A stretch of 38,527 nt of DNA from Rhodocyclaceae bacterium. Lineage in GTDB: Bacteria; Pseudomonadota; Gammaproteobacteria; Burkholderiales; Rhodocyclaceae. Made by a program: the position numbers and the translations under genes. A model generated the notes under the pieces. That model ran no database searches. It saw nothing but the letters and a program-made list of their open reading frames with translations, and had not been told where the DNA came from. The stretch is from NCBI GenBank assembly GCA_028714035.1, contig JAQTNA010000038.1, positions 1 through 38,527 of the forward strand, given 5' to 3'. The stretch's first letter is position 1, and the number at the start of each line of letters is the position of its first letter. Positions 7,497 to 15,594 of the stretch are shown here, in pieces.

Positions 7497-10430
7497 ATGA
7501 AACGCATGTTATTCAATGCGACCCAGGCTGAAGAGCTTCGTGTCGCCATTGTCGACGGCCAGAAACTGATTGACCTCGACATCGAATCCGCCACCAAGGA
7601 ACAACGCAAGAGCAACATCTACAAGGCGGTCATCACCCGCATCGAGCCCAGCCTCGAAGCCTGCTTCGTGGATTACGGCACCGACCGCCACGGTTTCCTG
7701 CCTTTCAAGGAAGTGGCCCGCGCCTTCTTCCTCCCCGGCGTGGAAGTGAGCAAGGCCCGCGTCCAGGACGCCTTGAAGGTGGGCCAGGAACTCATCGTTC
7801 AGGTGGACAAGGACGAGCGCGGCAACAAGGGCGCCGCCCTCACCACCTTCATCTCGCTCGCCGGGCGCTACCTGGTGCTCATGCCCAACAATCCCCGGGG
7901 CGGCGGCGTTTCCCGCCGGGTCGAGGGCGAGGACCGGGCCGAACTGCGGGACATCATGGATCAGCTGGACGTGCCGTCCGGCATGAGCCTCATCGCCCGC
8001 ACCGCCGGCATCGGCCGCACCCTGGAAGAGCTCCAGTGGGACCTGGGCTACCTGATGCAGCTATGGCGCGCCATCGAGGGTGCCGCCACCTCCCAGACCG
8101 GCGCCTTCCTCATCTACCAGGAAGGCAGCCTGGTCATCCGCGCCATCCGGGATTACTTCCAGCCCGACATCGGCGAAATCCTGATTGATACCGACGACAT
8201 TTACGAGCAGGCGCGCCAGTTCATGGCCCACGTCATGCCGGGCAACGTCAATCGGGTCAAGCGCTACCGGGACGACGTGCCCCTCTTCTCCCGCTTCCAG
8301 ATCGAGCACCAGATCGAGACGGCCTTCTCGCGCCAGGTGGGTCTGCCCTCCGGCGGTGCCATCGTCATTGACCACACGGAAGCCCTGGTGGCGGTGGACG
8401 TGAATTCCGGCCGCGCCACCCGCGGCGCCGACATCGAGGAAACCGCCTTCCGCACCAACTGCGAGGCGGCCGACGAGATCGGCCGGCAGTTGCGCCTCAG
8501 GGATCTGGGCGGCCTCATCGTCATTGACTTCATTGACATGGAGAGCACCAAGAACCAGCGGGAGGTGGAAAACCGCCTGCGGGACGCCCTGCATTACGAC
8601 CGGGCCCGGGTGCAGACCGGCAAGATTTCCCGCTTCGGCCTGCTGGAACTCTCCCGCCAGCGTCTGCGTCCCAGCCTGGGCGAGACCAGCCACATCCCCT
8701 GCCCGCGCTGCATCGGCACCGGCCATATCCGCAGCACCGAGTCTTCCGCGCTGCACATCCTGCGCATCCTGGAAGAGGAGGCGATGAAGGACAACACGGG
8801 CGCCCTGCACGCCCAGGTGCCGGTGGATGTCGCCACCTTCCTCCTGAACGAGAAGCGGGCGGAAATCCACGCCATCGAGCTGCGCCACCGCATCGCCATC
8901 ATCCTCATCCCCAACATCCACCTGGAGACGCCGGCCCACGAGATGACCCGCCTGCGCCATGACCAGCTGAACCAGGACGAGGTGACCCTGCCCAGTTACA
9001 AGATGGTGGAAGCGCCGCCCGAACACGGCTATGAGAAGGCCGCCGGCCAGGCCGAGGCCCGGGCGCCGCGCCAGGAAGCCGCCGTCAAGGGCATCACCCC
9101 GGCCCAGCCCGCGCCCATGGTCGCCGACAAGCCGGAAGCCCCCGCCCCGGTGGCCGTGGCGGCACCCGCGCCCCAGTCCAAGAGCTTCTTCCAGCGCATC
9201 GTTTCCTTCTTCATGGGCGAGCCCTCGAAGGAGCCCGAGGCGGCTCCCGCCGAGCCCGTAGTGCCGGCCAAGCCCGCGAGGGAAAGCCGGCGCGACGGCG
9301 ACCGGGATGGTCGCCGTGGTGGACGCAATCGCCGCGAGGGTCGCGAGGGCCGCGAAGGCCGTGGCGAGCGCACGGATCGCGGCGAGAAGGCCGAACGTGG
9401 CGAACGCGCCGAGAAGGGTGAACGGGGCGACAAGAGCGAGCGTATCGAACCCCGCACCTCCCGCCTGGAAAGCGGTGAGGCGGGCAAGGAGCCGTCCGAA
9501 AAGCCGGCCCGCGAGCCGCGCCAGCGCCGCGAGCCGAAGGAAGCCCGCGAGCCGCGTGAGCCCAAGGAAGCCCGCGAACCGAGGGAGCCGCGCCAGCCCC
9601 GCCAGCCTCAGCCCGCGGCGGAAGCCGTAGCTCCGGTTGAGGCCGTCGAGGGTGAATCCGCAGCCCCGGCAGCCGGCGAAGCCGGCCAGGCCCAGGGCGA
9701 ACAGGGTGGACGCCGCCGTGGCCGCCGTGGCGGACGCCGCGGTGAGCGCAAGAGCGAGGAAGGTGGCATGCAGGAACAGGCCGCCGCCGAAGTTGCCGCC
9801 GCCGAAGCCCCTGCCGCCGAAGCCCCTGCCGCCGAAACCATCGTAGCCGAAGCCATGACCGCACCCGTGGCCGAACAGGCTCCCGTGGCGGCACCCACCG
9901 TCGAGGTACAAGCCGTGGCCGAACAGGCTCCGGCTGCCGCACCCGAGGCCCAGGTGGAAGCCCTGCCCCCGGTCGCCCTGGGCGAACCGGCCGCAGTGGA
10001 AACCCCGGCCACGCCGGTTGCCGAAGCCCCCTTGCCGGTGGTGGTTAGCGATACGCCCTTGGCCGTGGTCGTTGCCGAAGCCGCACCCGTTGCGGTGCAA
10101 GCGGCCAACGAGCCGATCGCGGAAGTGGCCGCGGAGAAGCTGGCAGAAGTGGTGACGGAAGCCGCCGCTGCTAGCCCGGCCGTCGCGCCGGAAGCGGTGG
10201 CCGAGGACGTCGCGCCGGTGGTGCAAGCCCCCGCGCCGGCTCCCGCCGCTCCCGCGCCCAGCCTGGAAGAGACTCTGGCCCAAAGCGGCCTGACCCTGGT
10301 GCAAACCAGGGTGGATGCGCTCGTCGAACCGGCGCCCGCGCCGGCTCCCGTACGCCTCGGCCGAAAGCCCCGTCCCCCGGTAGTCATCGCCGAGGAACCC
10401 TTGCAGATGGTGGAAACCAAGCGGGACTGA
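7497..10430 (+). CDS. rne: Ribonuclease E
   Basis: Endoribonuclease that initiates mRNA decay and processes rRNA and tRNA. The 977-residue protein starts at the ATG at 7497 ([20 protein letters not shown], the canonical N-terminus); an upstream in-frame GTG is not credible. An S1 domain lies near residues 37-120. Catalytic metal ligands are Asp301 (AVDVNSG) and Asp344 (IDFIDM), and the zinc-link CPRC is at 402-405. Residues 560-575 ([16 protein letters not shown]) form an amphipathic helix like the membrane-anchoring segment A of E. coli. Then come an Arg/Glu-rich repeat region (595-705), an Arg-rich patch (738-752), an Ala/Pro/Val tail and a conserved-looking end (EEPLQMVET). The disordered half should scaffold a degradosome (inference). 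Confidence 0.96.
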   Translation: MKRMLFNATQAEELRVAIVDGQKLIDLDIESATKEQRKSNIYKAVITRIEPSLEACFVDYGTDRHGFLPFKEVARAFFLPGVEVSKARVQDALKVGQELIVQVDKDERGNKGAALTTFISLAGRYLVLMPNNPRGGGVSRRVEGEDRAELRDIMDQLDVPSGMSLIARTAGIGRTLEELQWDLGYLMQLWRAIEGAATSQTGAFLIYQEGSLVIRAIRDYFQPDIGEILIDTDDIYEQARQFMAHVMPGNVNRVKRYRDDVPLFSRFQIEHQIETAFSRQVGLPSGGAIVIDHTEALVAVDVNSGRATRGADIEETAFRTNCEAADEIGRQLRLRDLGGLIVIDFIDMESTKNQREVENRLRDALHYDRARVQTGKISRFGLLELSRQRLRPSLGETSHIPCPRCIGTGHIRSTESSALHILRILEEEAMKDNTGALHAQVPVDVATFLLNEKRAEIHAIELRHRIAIILIPNIHLETPAHEMTRLRHDQLNQDEVTLPSYKMVEAPPEHGYEKAAGQAEARAPRQEAAVKGITPAQPAPMVADKPEAPAPVAVAAPAPQSKSFFQRIVSFFMGEPSKEPEAAPAEPVVPAKPARESRRDGDRDGRRGGRNRREGREGREGRGERTDRGEKAERGERAEKGERGDKSERIEPRTSRLESGEAGKEPSEKPAREPRQRREPKEAREPREPKEAREPREPRQPRQPQPAAEAVAPVEAVEGESAAPAAGEAGQAQGEQGGRRRGRRGGRRGERKSEEGGMQEQAAAEVAAAEAPAAEAPAAETIVAEAMTAPVAEQAPVAAPTVEVQAVAEQAPAAAPEAQVEALPPVALGEPAAVETPATPVAEAPLPVVVSDTPLAVVVAEAAPVAVQAANEPIAEVAAEKLAEVVTEAAAASPAVAPEAVAEDVAPVVQAPAPAPAAPAPSLEETLAQSGLTLVQTRVDALVEPAPAPAPVRLGRKPRPPVVIAEEPLQMVETKRD

Positions 10431-10440
10431 CCCTGACTCC

Positions 10441-10466
10441 CTCGCCCCCCGGAAGGGGGGAGAGGG
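10441..10466 (+). terminator. Putative rne terminator in a GC-rich repeat
   Basis: CCCCCC (10445-10450) pairs with GGGGGG (10455-10460) around GGAA, and CTC/GAG extends the stem. A short T run (10484-10488) follows only after a further GC-rich stretch, so termination may be inefficient. The wider sequence resembles a CCCTC...GAGGG dispersed repeat that is common in GC-rich proteobacteria. Confidence 0.45.
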
Positions 10467-10505
10467 CTGGGGTGAGGGGCAGCTTTTTCCGGAGATCGGA
10501 AATCC

Positions 10506-11396
10506 ATGTTCGATCCGCCCATCCGCTACATCGAGCCGGTCTATCGTCCGCCCAGCGAGGCGGACTCCCTCATCCTGCCGGTAACCGACGGCTGTTCCTG
10601 GAACCAGTGCAGTTTCTGCGAGATGTACCGTTCCAAGTCCTTCCGGGCGCGGGACGAAGGGGAGACGCTGGAGATGATCCGCCGTTGCGGGGAGGCTTAT
10701 GGCGAGCGGGTGCGCCGGGTATTTCTGGCGGATGGCGATGCCCTGGTGCTGCCCACCCGGCGCCTCCTGGGAATACTGGAGGCGATCCGGACCCATCTGC
10801 CCGCCGTGCGCCGGGTCTCCAGCTATTGCCTGGCACGCAATCTCAGGAAGAAGTCCGTGGCCGAACTGAGGGAGATGGCCGAGGCCGGCCTGTCCCTGGC
10901 CTATCTGGGGGCGGAATCGGGGGATGACGAGGTGTTGGCGAGGGTCAGGAAGGGCGAGACTTTCGAGACCACCCGTGACGCGCTCCTGAAACTGGGTGAA
11001 GCCGGTATCCGCCGCTCGGTCATGATCCTGAACGGCCTGGGAGGCATTTCCCACTCCCTGCAACATGCGGAAAACTCCGCCCGCCTGCTGAACGCCACCC
11101 AGCCGGAATTCCTCGCCACCCTGGTGGTCAGCTTCCCCCTGGGAGAGCAACGCTTCCGGGCCGACTGGCCCCAATGGCAACCCCTGGATATGGCCGGCCT
11201 GTTCCGGGAGATGGAAACCTTCCTGTCACGCCTGGAACTGCACCGCACCGTCTTCCGCAGCGACCACGCCTCCAACTGGCTGATACTGAAGGGGACGCTG
11301 GGCTCGGACAAGGAAAGACTGCTCACCCAGCTACGCGCCGCCCTGGCCCACCCGGAATCCGCCCACCTGCGCCCGGCCTGGGCTCGCGGCTTGTAA
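10506..11396 (+). CDS. Radical SAM protein
   Basis: Predicted 4Fe-4S enzyme that cleaves S-adenosylmethionine to a radical; the substrate is unknown. The 296-residue protein carries its cluster cysteines at Cys30, Cys35 and Cys38 in DGCSWNQCSFCEMYRS. This is CX4CX2C rather than the usual CX3CX2C. YLGAESGDDEVLARVRKGET matches the Elp3/MiaB-type SAM-binding strand and GLGG lies further on. There is no N-terminal B12 domain or C-terminal TRAM domain, so it is a stand-alone core. GGAGATCGGAA upstream of the ATG gives the ribosome site. It follows rne by 75 bases and could be read through from it. Family confident; function open. Confidence 0.85.
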   Translation: MFDPPIRYIEPVYRPPSEADSLILPVTDGCSWNQCSFCEMYRSKSFRARDEGETLEMIRRCGEAYGERVRRVFLADGDALVLPTRRLLGILEAIRTHLPAVRRVSSYCLARNLRKKSVAELREMAEAGLSLAYLGAESGDDEVLARVRKGETFETTRDALLKLGEAGIRRSVMILNGLGGISHSLQHAENSARLLNATQPEFLATLVVSFPLGEQRFRADWPQWQPLDMAGLFREMETFLSRLELHRTVFRSDHASNWLILKGTLGSDKERLLTQLRAALAHPESAHLRPAWARGL

Positions 11397-11421
11397 CCAC
11401 CACTCCAGGCGCCACGGACGC

Positions 11422-11442
11422 GTCGGGATAAACCCGACCTAC
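11422..11442. repeat. Single GTCGGG/CCCGAC palindrome
   Basis: GTCGGG (11422-11427) and CCCGAC (11433-11438), followed by CTAC, make a slightly shortened copy of the element found around sppA. It sits between two convergent genes, and its tag provides the stop codon of the minus-strand gene. Confidence 0.7.
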
Positions 11443-11639
11443 ACCTTGTACTTCTTGAACACGGCCCGCGCGTCCTGGTGCGCCCGTTCCAGGGTGCACA
11501 GGGACGGATCGTCATCGTGGCCGCTGAAAAAATCATCTGCCTGGGCGCGCATCACCATCTTGATCGCGGCCTCATCGCTCGTCGCATACTTCTCGGTGAT
11601 GAGGGTACACACTTCGTCCAGGTGTTCTTCGTAGGTCAT
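11439..11639 (-). CDS. Small conserved hypothetical protein
   Basis: 66 residues, acidic, predicted helical and cytoplasmic, with no signal peptide or membrane segment. It reads MTYEEHLDEVCTLITEKYAT at the start and contains a DDFFSGHDDD motif followed by an ERAHQDA helix. I believe similar small proteins occur in other betaproteobacteria, but no function is known to me. GGGGATACGGA upstream of the ATG is a reasonable ribosome site. The TAG stop is formed by the tag of the palindromic repeat at 11422-11442. It is convergent with the radical SAM gene. Confidence 0.7.
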   Translation of the reverse strand: MTYEEHLDEVCTLITEKYATSDEAAIKMVMRAQADDFFSGHDDDPSLCTLERAHQDARAVFKKYKV

Positions 11640-12014
11640 TCCGTATCCCCTGCCCAGGTTCCGCCCATGAGTTAGTGCCCCGTGCCCGTGCCTGCCTCGG
11701 GCGCGGCGGGAATTTTACTTGATTGGCCGTGGGCCAACGGCCAGGAATCAGCCCCCGCCGCATATTCCAGCAACCATCGCTCAAGCGGGCAGGCATATGA
11801 GGGCGTAAATGGGAAGCGCCCGGCAAAGTTGGGCCGCTTGCCAGGGTTTTTCGAGGCGCCCCTTGGTAAATTTATCGCCACGGCCACTGGATTTTGCTCA
11901 AGGCCGACCGCCGCAAAGCCGTTAATCCTTTAGTTATGGATCCTTGGCGGATTCTGGGCCGTACGGCACCAGAGTCACGCCCGTCAGCGACAAGCGGAAG
12001 CGGTACCGGCAGCG
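11640..12014. other. Gap without recognised features
   Basis: This 375-base divergent gap lies between the small hypothetical gene and the hybrid kinase. It must contain promoters for both, but I see no convincing -10/-35 pair, riboswitch or RNA gene. A weak 5-bp stem (GGCAA/TTGCC near 11823-11842) is not persuasive. Confidence 0.4.
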
Positions 12015-15000
12015 ATGGAAAGCAACGACAAGGACAGGCAAAGCGGCCAGCCAGCCCCCGCATCGGGCCACCTCGGCAGGGACGCACCAACCCAGGAGCT
12101 GGCCCGGCTGCCCCTGGGCCTGCTGGTCGGCGTTGCCATCGCCGTCCTGGTGATCCTGTCGCTGGCCGGCTATTCCCTGTGGCAAAGCCGGATCAACCTG
12201 CAACGCGAGGCGGAAAACCAGACCGAGAACCTGGCCAATGTGCTGGAGCGTTATGTTTACACGGCGATCCACGAGGGCGACCTGGCCCTACAGGTGTCGG
12301 CCGGGGAATACCGCCGCTGGAGCCAGTCCGGGCATCCCCGGGATGAAGCCTATTCCAGCTTCCTGGAGGATCTGCGCCAACGTCTGCCCCACCTCCAGAC
12401 CCTGCGGGCAAGCGATGCGAGGGGACAGATCATTCATGGCGTCGGCATAGATCCCGCCAAGCCGATCAACATCGCCGATCTCGACCGGTTCGAGGCAGCC
12501 CGGAATACCTCCGGCCTGGCCATCACGGCGCCCATCGTCTCGCGCTCGAACCAGCAATGGGTGCTGCCCATCACGCGTCGCCTGGAGACAGGAGACGGCC
12601 GCTTCGGCGGCGTCGTCGTTGCCAACATCGAGGTCAGGCACTTCGGCGACCTGTTTGCCTCCCTCCATGCCGGGCGCCACGCCACGCTTCTGCTGTTCGA
12701 CGCCAACACCGACATCTACATCCGCCATCCCGAGCCGAAAGGCCCGGGCAGCGTCCTCGGACTGAAGGTCGGCTCGCCCCAGTTCAAGGCCCTCTGGCAA
12801 CAGGGGCAAAGGTCGGGCACCTACCAGGCGCAGAGCACCACCGACGGCATCCGGCGTACCTACAGTTACCGGCAGGTGGGCGACTATCCCCTTTACGTCA
12901 TGGTCGGCGTCGCGGAAGACGACTACCTCCTGCCGTGGCAGGCACAGTTCACCGTCACGGCCGTCTTCCTCGGGGGACTGGCGCTCCTGGTGACCATGCT
13001 CGGGCGCTCCCTCGGACGGTCCCTCCGCGCCCGGCGGCAGGCCTATCTGGACCTGGCCGAAAGCAGGGAACACCTGAGGGTCGGCGAACACCGCTACCGT
13101 GCCCTGTTCGATCACATGCAGACCGGTTTTGCGCTGCACGAGGTCATTCTGGACGAATCCGGGCAACCCGTGGATTACGTATTCCTCGCCGCCAACGAGA
13201 ACTACGGGCACATAACAGGCTTCGATACACGCGCCATCATCGGCAAGCGCGTCGCCCAGGTGTACCCCGACTTCGCCCAGGATCTCAGCCACGACAGCAC
13301 CGACTGGCGCCGGGAATTTCGCGAAGTGGCGCTGGGCGGAGGGGCGCGCCACATCGAATCCTTCATGCGGGGCTTGCGGCGCTGGGTGGATGTGGTCGCC
13401 TACCAGCCCCAGGCCGGACAGGTCGCGATCCTGGTGGCCGACATCACCGAACGCAAGCAGGCCGAACAGGCCCTGAGGCGGGAAAGCGAGAAGAATCTGG
13501 CCCTGCTGCACGGCGCCAGCGACGGCATACACATCCTGGACCTCGAGGGCCATCTCCTGGAGGCCAGCGACTCCTTCTGTTCCATGCTGGGCTACCGCTG
13601 CGAAGAAATGGCGCGCATGACCGTGTCCGACTGGGATGCCCAGTACGCGCCCGCAGAACTGGCCCTGATCATCCGGCAGCAGCACGCCCAGCCGCAACGC
13701 TCCGTGTTCGAGACCCTTCACCGGCGCAAGGATGGCAGCATCCTTCATGTGGAGATCAGCGGCCTTCCCCTCGAACTGGAGGGACGGCCGGTCATGTTCT
13801 ACTCGTCCCGCGATATCAGCGAACGCAAGCGCATCGAAGCGGAACTGGAACAACATCAACGCCATCTGGAAGACCTGGTGCAAAGGAGAACCGACGCCCT
13901 GATAGAGACGGAGGCCCGGGCCAGCCATATCCTGCAATCCAGCGCGGACGGCCTCTATGGCACAAACCCCGAAGGGCGCATAAGCTTCATCAACCCCGCC
14001 GGCTGCGCCATGCTCGGCTACAGCGCCGAACAGGTGATAGGCCAGCCCGCCCACCCCCTGTTCCACCACAGCAAGCCCGACGGCAGCCCCTACCCGGCCG
14101 AGGAGTGTCCCAGCCACGCTTCCATGCGACGGGGCCAGGAAGTACGGGTGGACACGGAGGTCTACTGGCACGCCGACGGCCACGCCGTGCCGGTGATGTA
14201 TGCCGTTCACCCCATGATCCAGAACGGCGTGGTCACGGGCGCCGTCACCAGCTTCGTGGATGTCAGCACCCAGCGGGCTGCGGCTCAGGCAAGAGAGCAG
14301 GCGCTCGTCGTCGCGGAGAATCTGGCCCGGATGCGGAGCGAATTCCTGGCCAACATGAGCCACGAGATTCGCACACCCCTGAACGGCGTGCTGGGCTTCG
14401 CCCAGATCGGCCATCGCAACAGCCAGGACAGCGACAAGGCACGCAATGCCTTCGCCCGTATCCTGAGTTCGGGAACCCTGCTCCTGAAAATCATTGACGA
14501 CATCCTGGATTTTTCCAAGATCGAGGCGGGCAAGCTGAACGTGGAGCAGACCGAAACATCCCCGGTCGAGGTCGTCAATCACGCCATTGATCTCGTGCGC
14601 GAGCGCGCCCGCGGCAAGAATCTCGATCTTCGGATCGAGTTTGCCACGGACCTGCCCCGAACCTGCCTCAGCGATCCCCTGCGCCTGGGACAGATCCTCC
14701 TCAACCTGCTCTCCAACGCGGTCAAGTTTACCGAGGAGGGCGGCATCACCCTGTCGGTACAGCCACGAAATGACGAGTTGGTGTTCCGTATCAGCGACAC
14801 CGGGATAGGCATGAGCGAGGAACAGATGGGCCAGTTGTTCAATCCCTTCCAGCAGGCGGACGGATCCACCACCCGCCGCTTCGGTGGCACCGGCCTGGGT
14901 CTGGCGATCAGCAAGCGGCTACTGGAACTGATGGGGGGTGATATCCGGGTCGAGAGCCAGGTCGGCGTCGGCACCCGCTTCGAGTTTTGGCTGCCCCTTG

Positions 15001-15458
15001 TCCGGTCCGCGGCCCCGGGGAGCGGCGAAAGTCCCGGCCAGATCGCCGCCGGGGTGCCGGACGAAAAGCCGCTGACAGGCATGTCCATCCTCGCCGCCGA
15101 GGATGACCTCGTCAACCAGATGGTGTTGGAAGAAACCCTGACGGAGGCCGGTGCCCACGTGGTCATGGCCGCCAATGGCCGCGAAGCCGTGGAGCGGGTG
15201 ATTTGCGACGGCCCCGACGCCTACCAGATCGTGCTCATGGACCTCCAGATGCCGGAGATGGACGGTTACGAGGCAACGCGGCGGATACTGGCCCTGGTGC
15301 CGGATATGCCCATCATAGGCCAGAGCGCCCTCGCCCTCGAAGAGGAAGGGGCGAAATGCGTCGAGGTGGGCATGATCGCCCTTGTCGCCAAACCCACGGC
15401 CCCCGCCGCATTGGTGAGTCTCCTGCTACAGCATGCCGGGATCGGAGACGGAAGTTGA
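12015..15458 (+). CDS. Hybrid sensor histidine kinase with PDC sensor and three PAS domains
   Basis: Inner-membrane signalling kinase of 1147 residues. Membrane segments at about 33-55 and 313-333 bracket a periplasmic PDC/dCache-type sensor. Three PAS domains follow (about 355-475, 490-610 and 637-760), with a short coiled coil between the second and third. HisKA has its phospho-acceptor His783 in MSHEIRTPLNGVLGF. The ATPase domain spans about 885-1000 (NLLSNAVKF, DTGIGM, GTGLGLAI), and a C-terminal receiver has Asp1076 in LMDLQMPEMDGY and Lys1126. In the receiver, the usual Thr-Ala switch position reads QSA. No output domain or separate regulator is adjacent, so the partner is unknown. It may work with the chemoreceptor encoded convergently downstream (inference). 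Confidence 0.93.
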   Translation: MESNDKDRQSGQPAPASGHLGRDAPTQELARLPLGLLVGVAIAVLVILSLAGYSLWQSRINLQREAENQTENLANVLERYVYTAIHEGDLALQVSAGEYRRWSQSGHPRDEAYSSFLEDLRQRLPHLQTLRASDARGQIIHGVGIDPAKPINIADLDRFEAARNTSGLAITAPIVSRSNQQWVLPITRRLETGDGRFGGVVVANIEVRHFGDLFASLHAGRHATLLLFDANTDIYIRHPEPKGPGSVLGLKVGSPQFKALWQQGQRSGTYQAQSTTDGIRRTYSYRQVGDYPLYVMVGVAEDDYLLPWQAQFTVTAVFLGGLALLVTMLGRSLGRSLRARRQAYLDLAESREHLRVGEHRYRALFDHMQTGFALHEVILDESGQPVDYVFLAANENYGHITGFDTRAIIGKRVAQVYPDFAQDLSHDSTDWRREFREVALGGGARHIESFMRGLRRWVDVVAYQPQAGQVAILVADITERKQAEQALRRESEKNLALLHGASDGIHILDLEGHLLEASDSFCSMLGYRCEEMARMTVSDWDAQYAPAELALIIRQQHAQPQRSVFETLHRRKDGSILHVEISGLPLELEGRPVMFYSSRDISERKRIEAELEQHQRHLEDLVQRRTDALIETEARASHILQSSADGLYGTNPEGRISFINPAGCAMLGYSAEQVIGQPAHPLFHHSKPDGSPYPAEECPSHASMRRGQEVRVDTEVYWHADGHAVPVMYAVHPMIQNGVVTGAVTSFVDVSTQRAAAQAREQALVVAENLARMRSEFLANMSHEIRTPLNGVLGFAQIGHRNSQDSDKARNAFARILSSGTLLLKIIDDILDFSKIEAGKLNVEQTETSPVEVVNHAIDLVRERARGKNLDLRIEFATDLPRTCLSDPLRLGQILLNLLSNAVKFTEEGGITLSVQPRNDELVFRISDTGIGMSEEQMGQLFNPFQQADGSTTRRFGGTGLGLAISKRLLELMGGDIRVESQVGVGTRFEFWLPLVRSAAPGSGESPGQIAAGVPDEKPLTGMSILAAEDDLVNQMVLEETLTEAGAHVVMAANGREAVERVICDGPDAYQIVLMDLQMPEMDGYEATRRILALVPDMPIIGQSALALEEEGAKCVEVGMIALVAKPTAPAALVSLLLQHAGIGDGS

Positions 15459-15546
15459 CTGAGGGAGCCCGTGCGGCCCGCTTCGAAATAGTGCCCTGCT
15501 TCCCGGAGCGCCCGCCTCAGGACATGACACCACGGGAGCACGAAGC

Positions 15547-15572
15547 AAAAAAACCGCCGGCCAAGCCGGCGG
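15547..15572 (-). terminator. Intrinsic terminator of the chemoreceptor gene
   Basis: On the minus strand CCGCCGGC pairs with GCCGGCGG over a 3-base loop (15554-15572), followed directly by seven T (15547-15553). It lies 22 bases past the chemoreceptor stop. It has no T run on the plus strand, so it should not stop transcripts from the hybrid kinase. Confidence 0.88.
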
Positions 15573-15594
15573 CGTCCAGGCTATTCGCGCTCCC

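Noticed and set aside
8061-11180. 1039-residue open frame antisense to rne and the radical SAM gene
   Set aside because: Its translation is a low-complexity Gly/Arg/Phe/His product mirroring the GC-rich codons and Ala/Pro/Glu repeats of rne. No start signal or domain, and both opposing genes are firmly identified.
11640-12014. Riboswitch or small RNA ahead of the hybrid kinase
   Set aside because: No conserved core motif or stable extended fold could be recognised by eye.
12288-14582. 764-residue frame antisense to the hybrid kinase, and similar frames over the chemoreceptor and tex
   Set aside because: Shadow frames produced by high GC at third codon positions; no family features.
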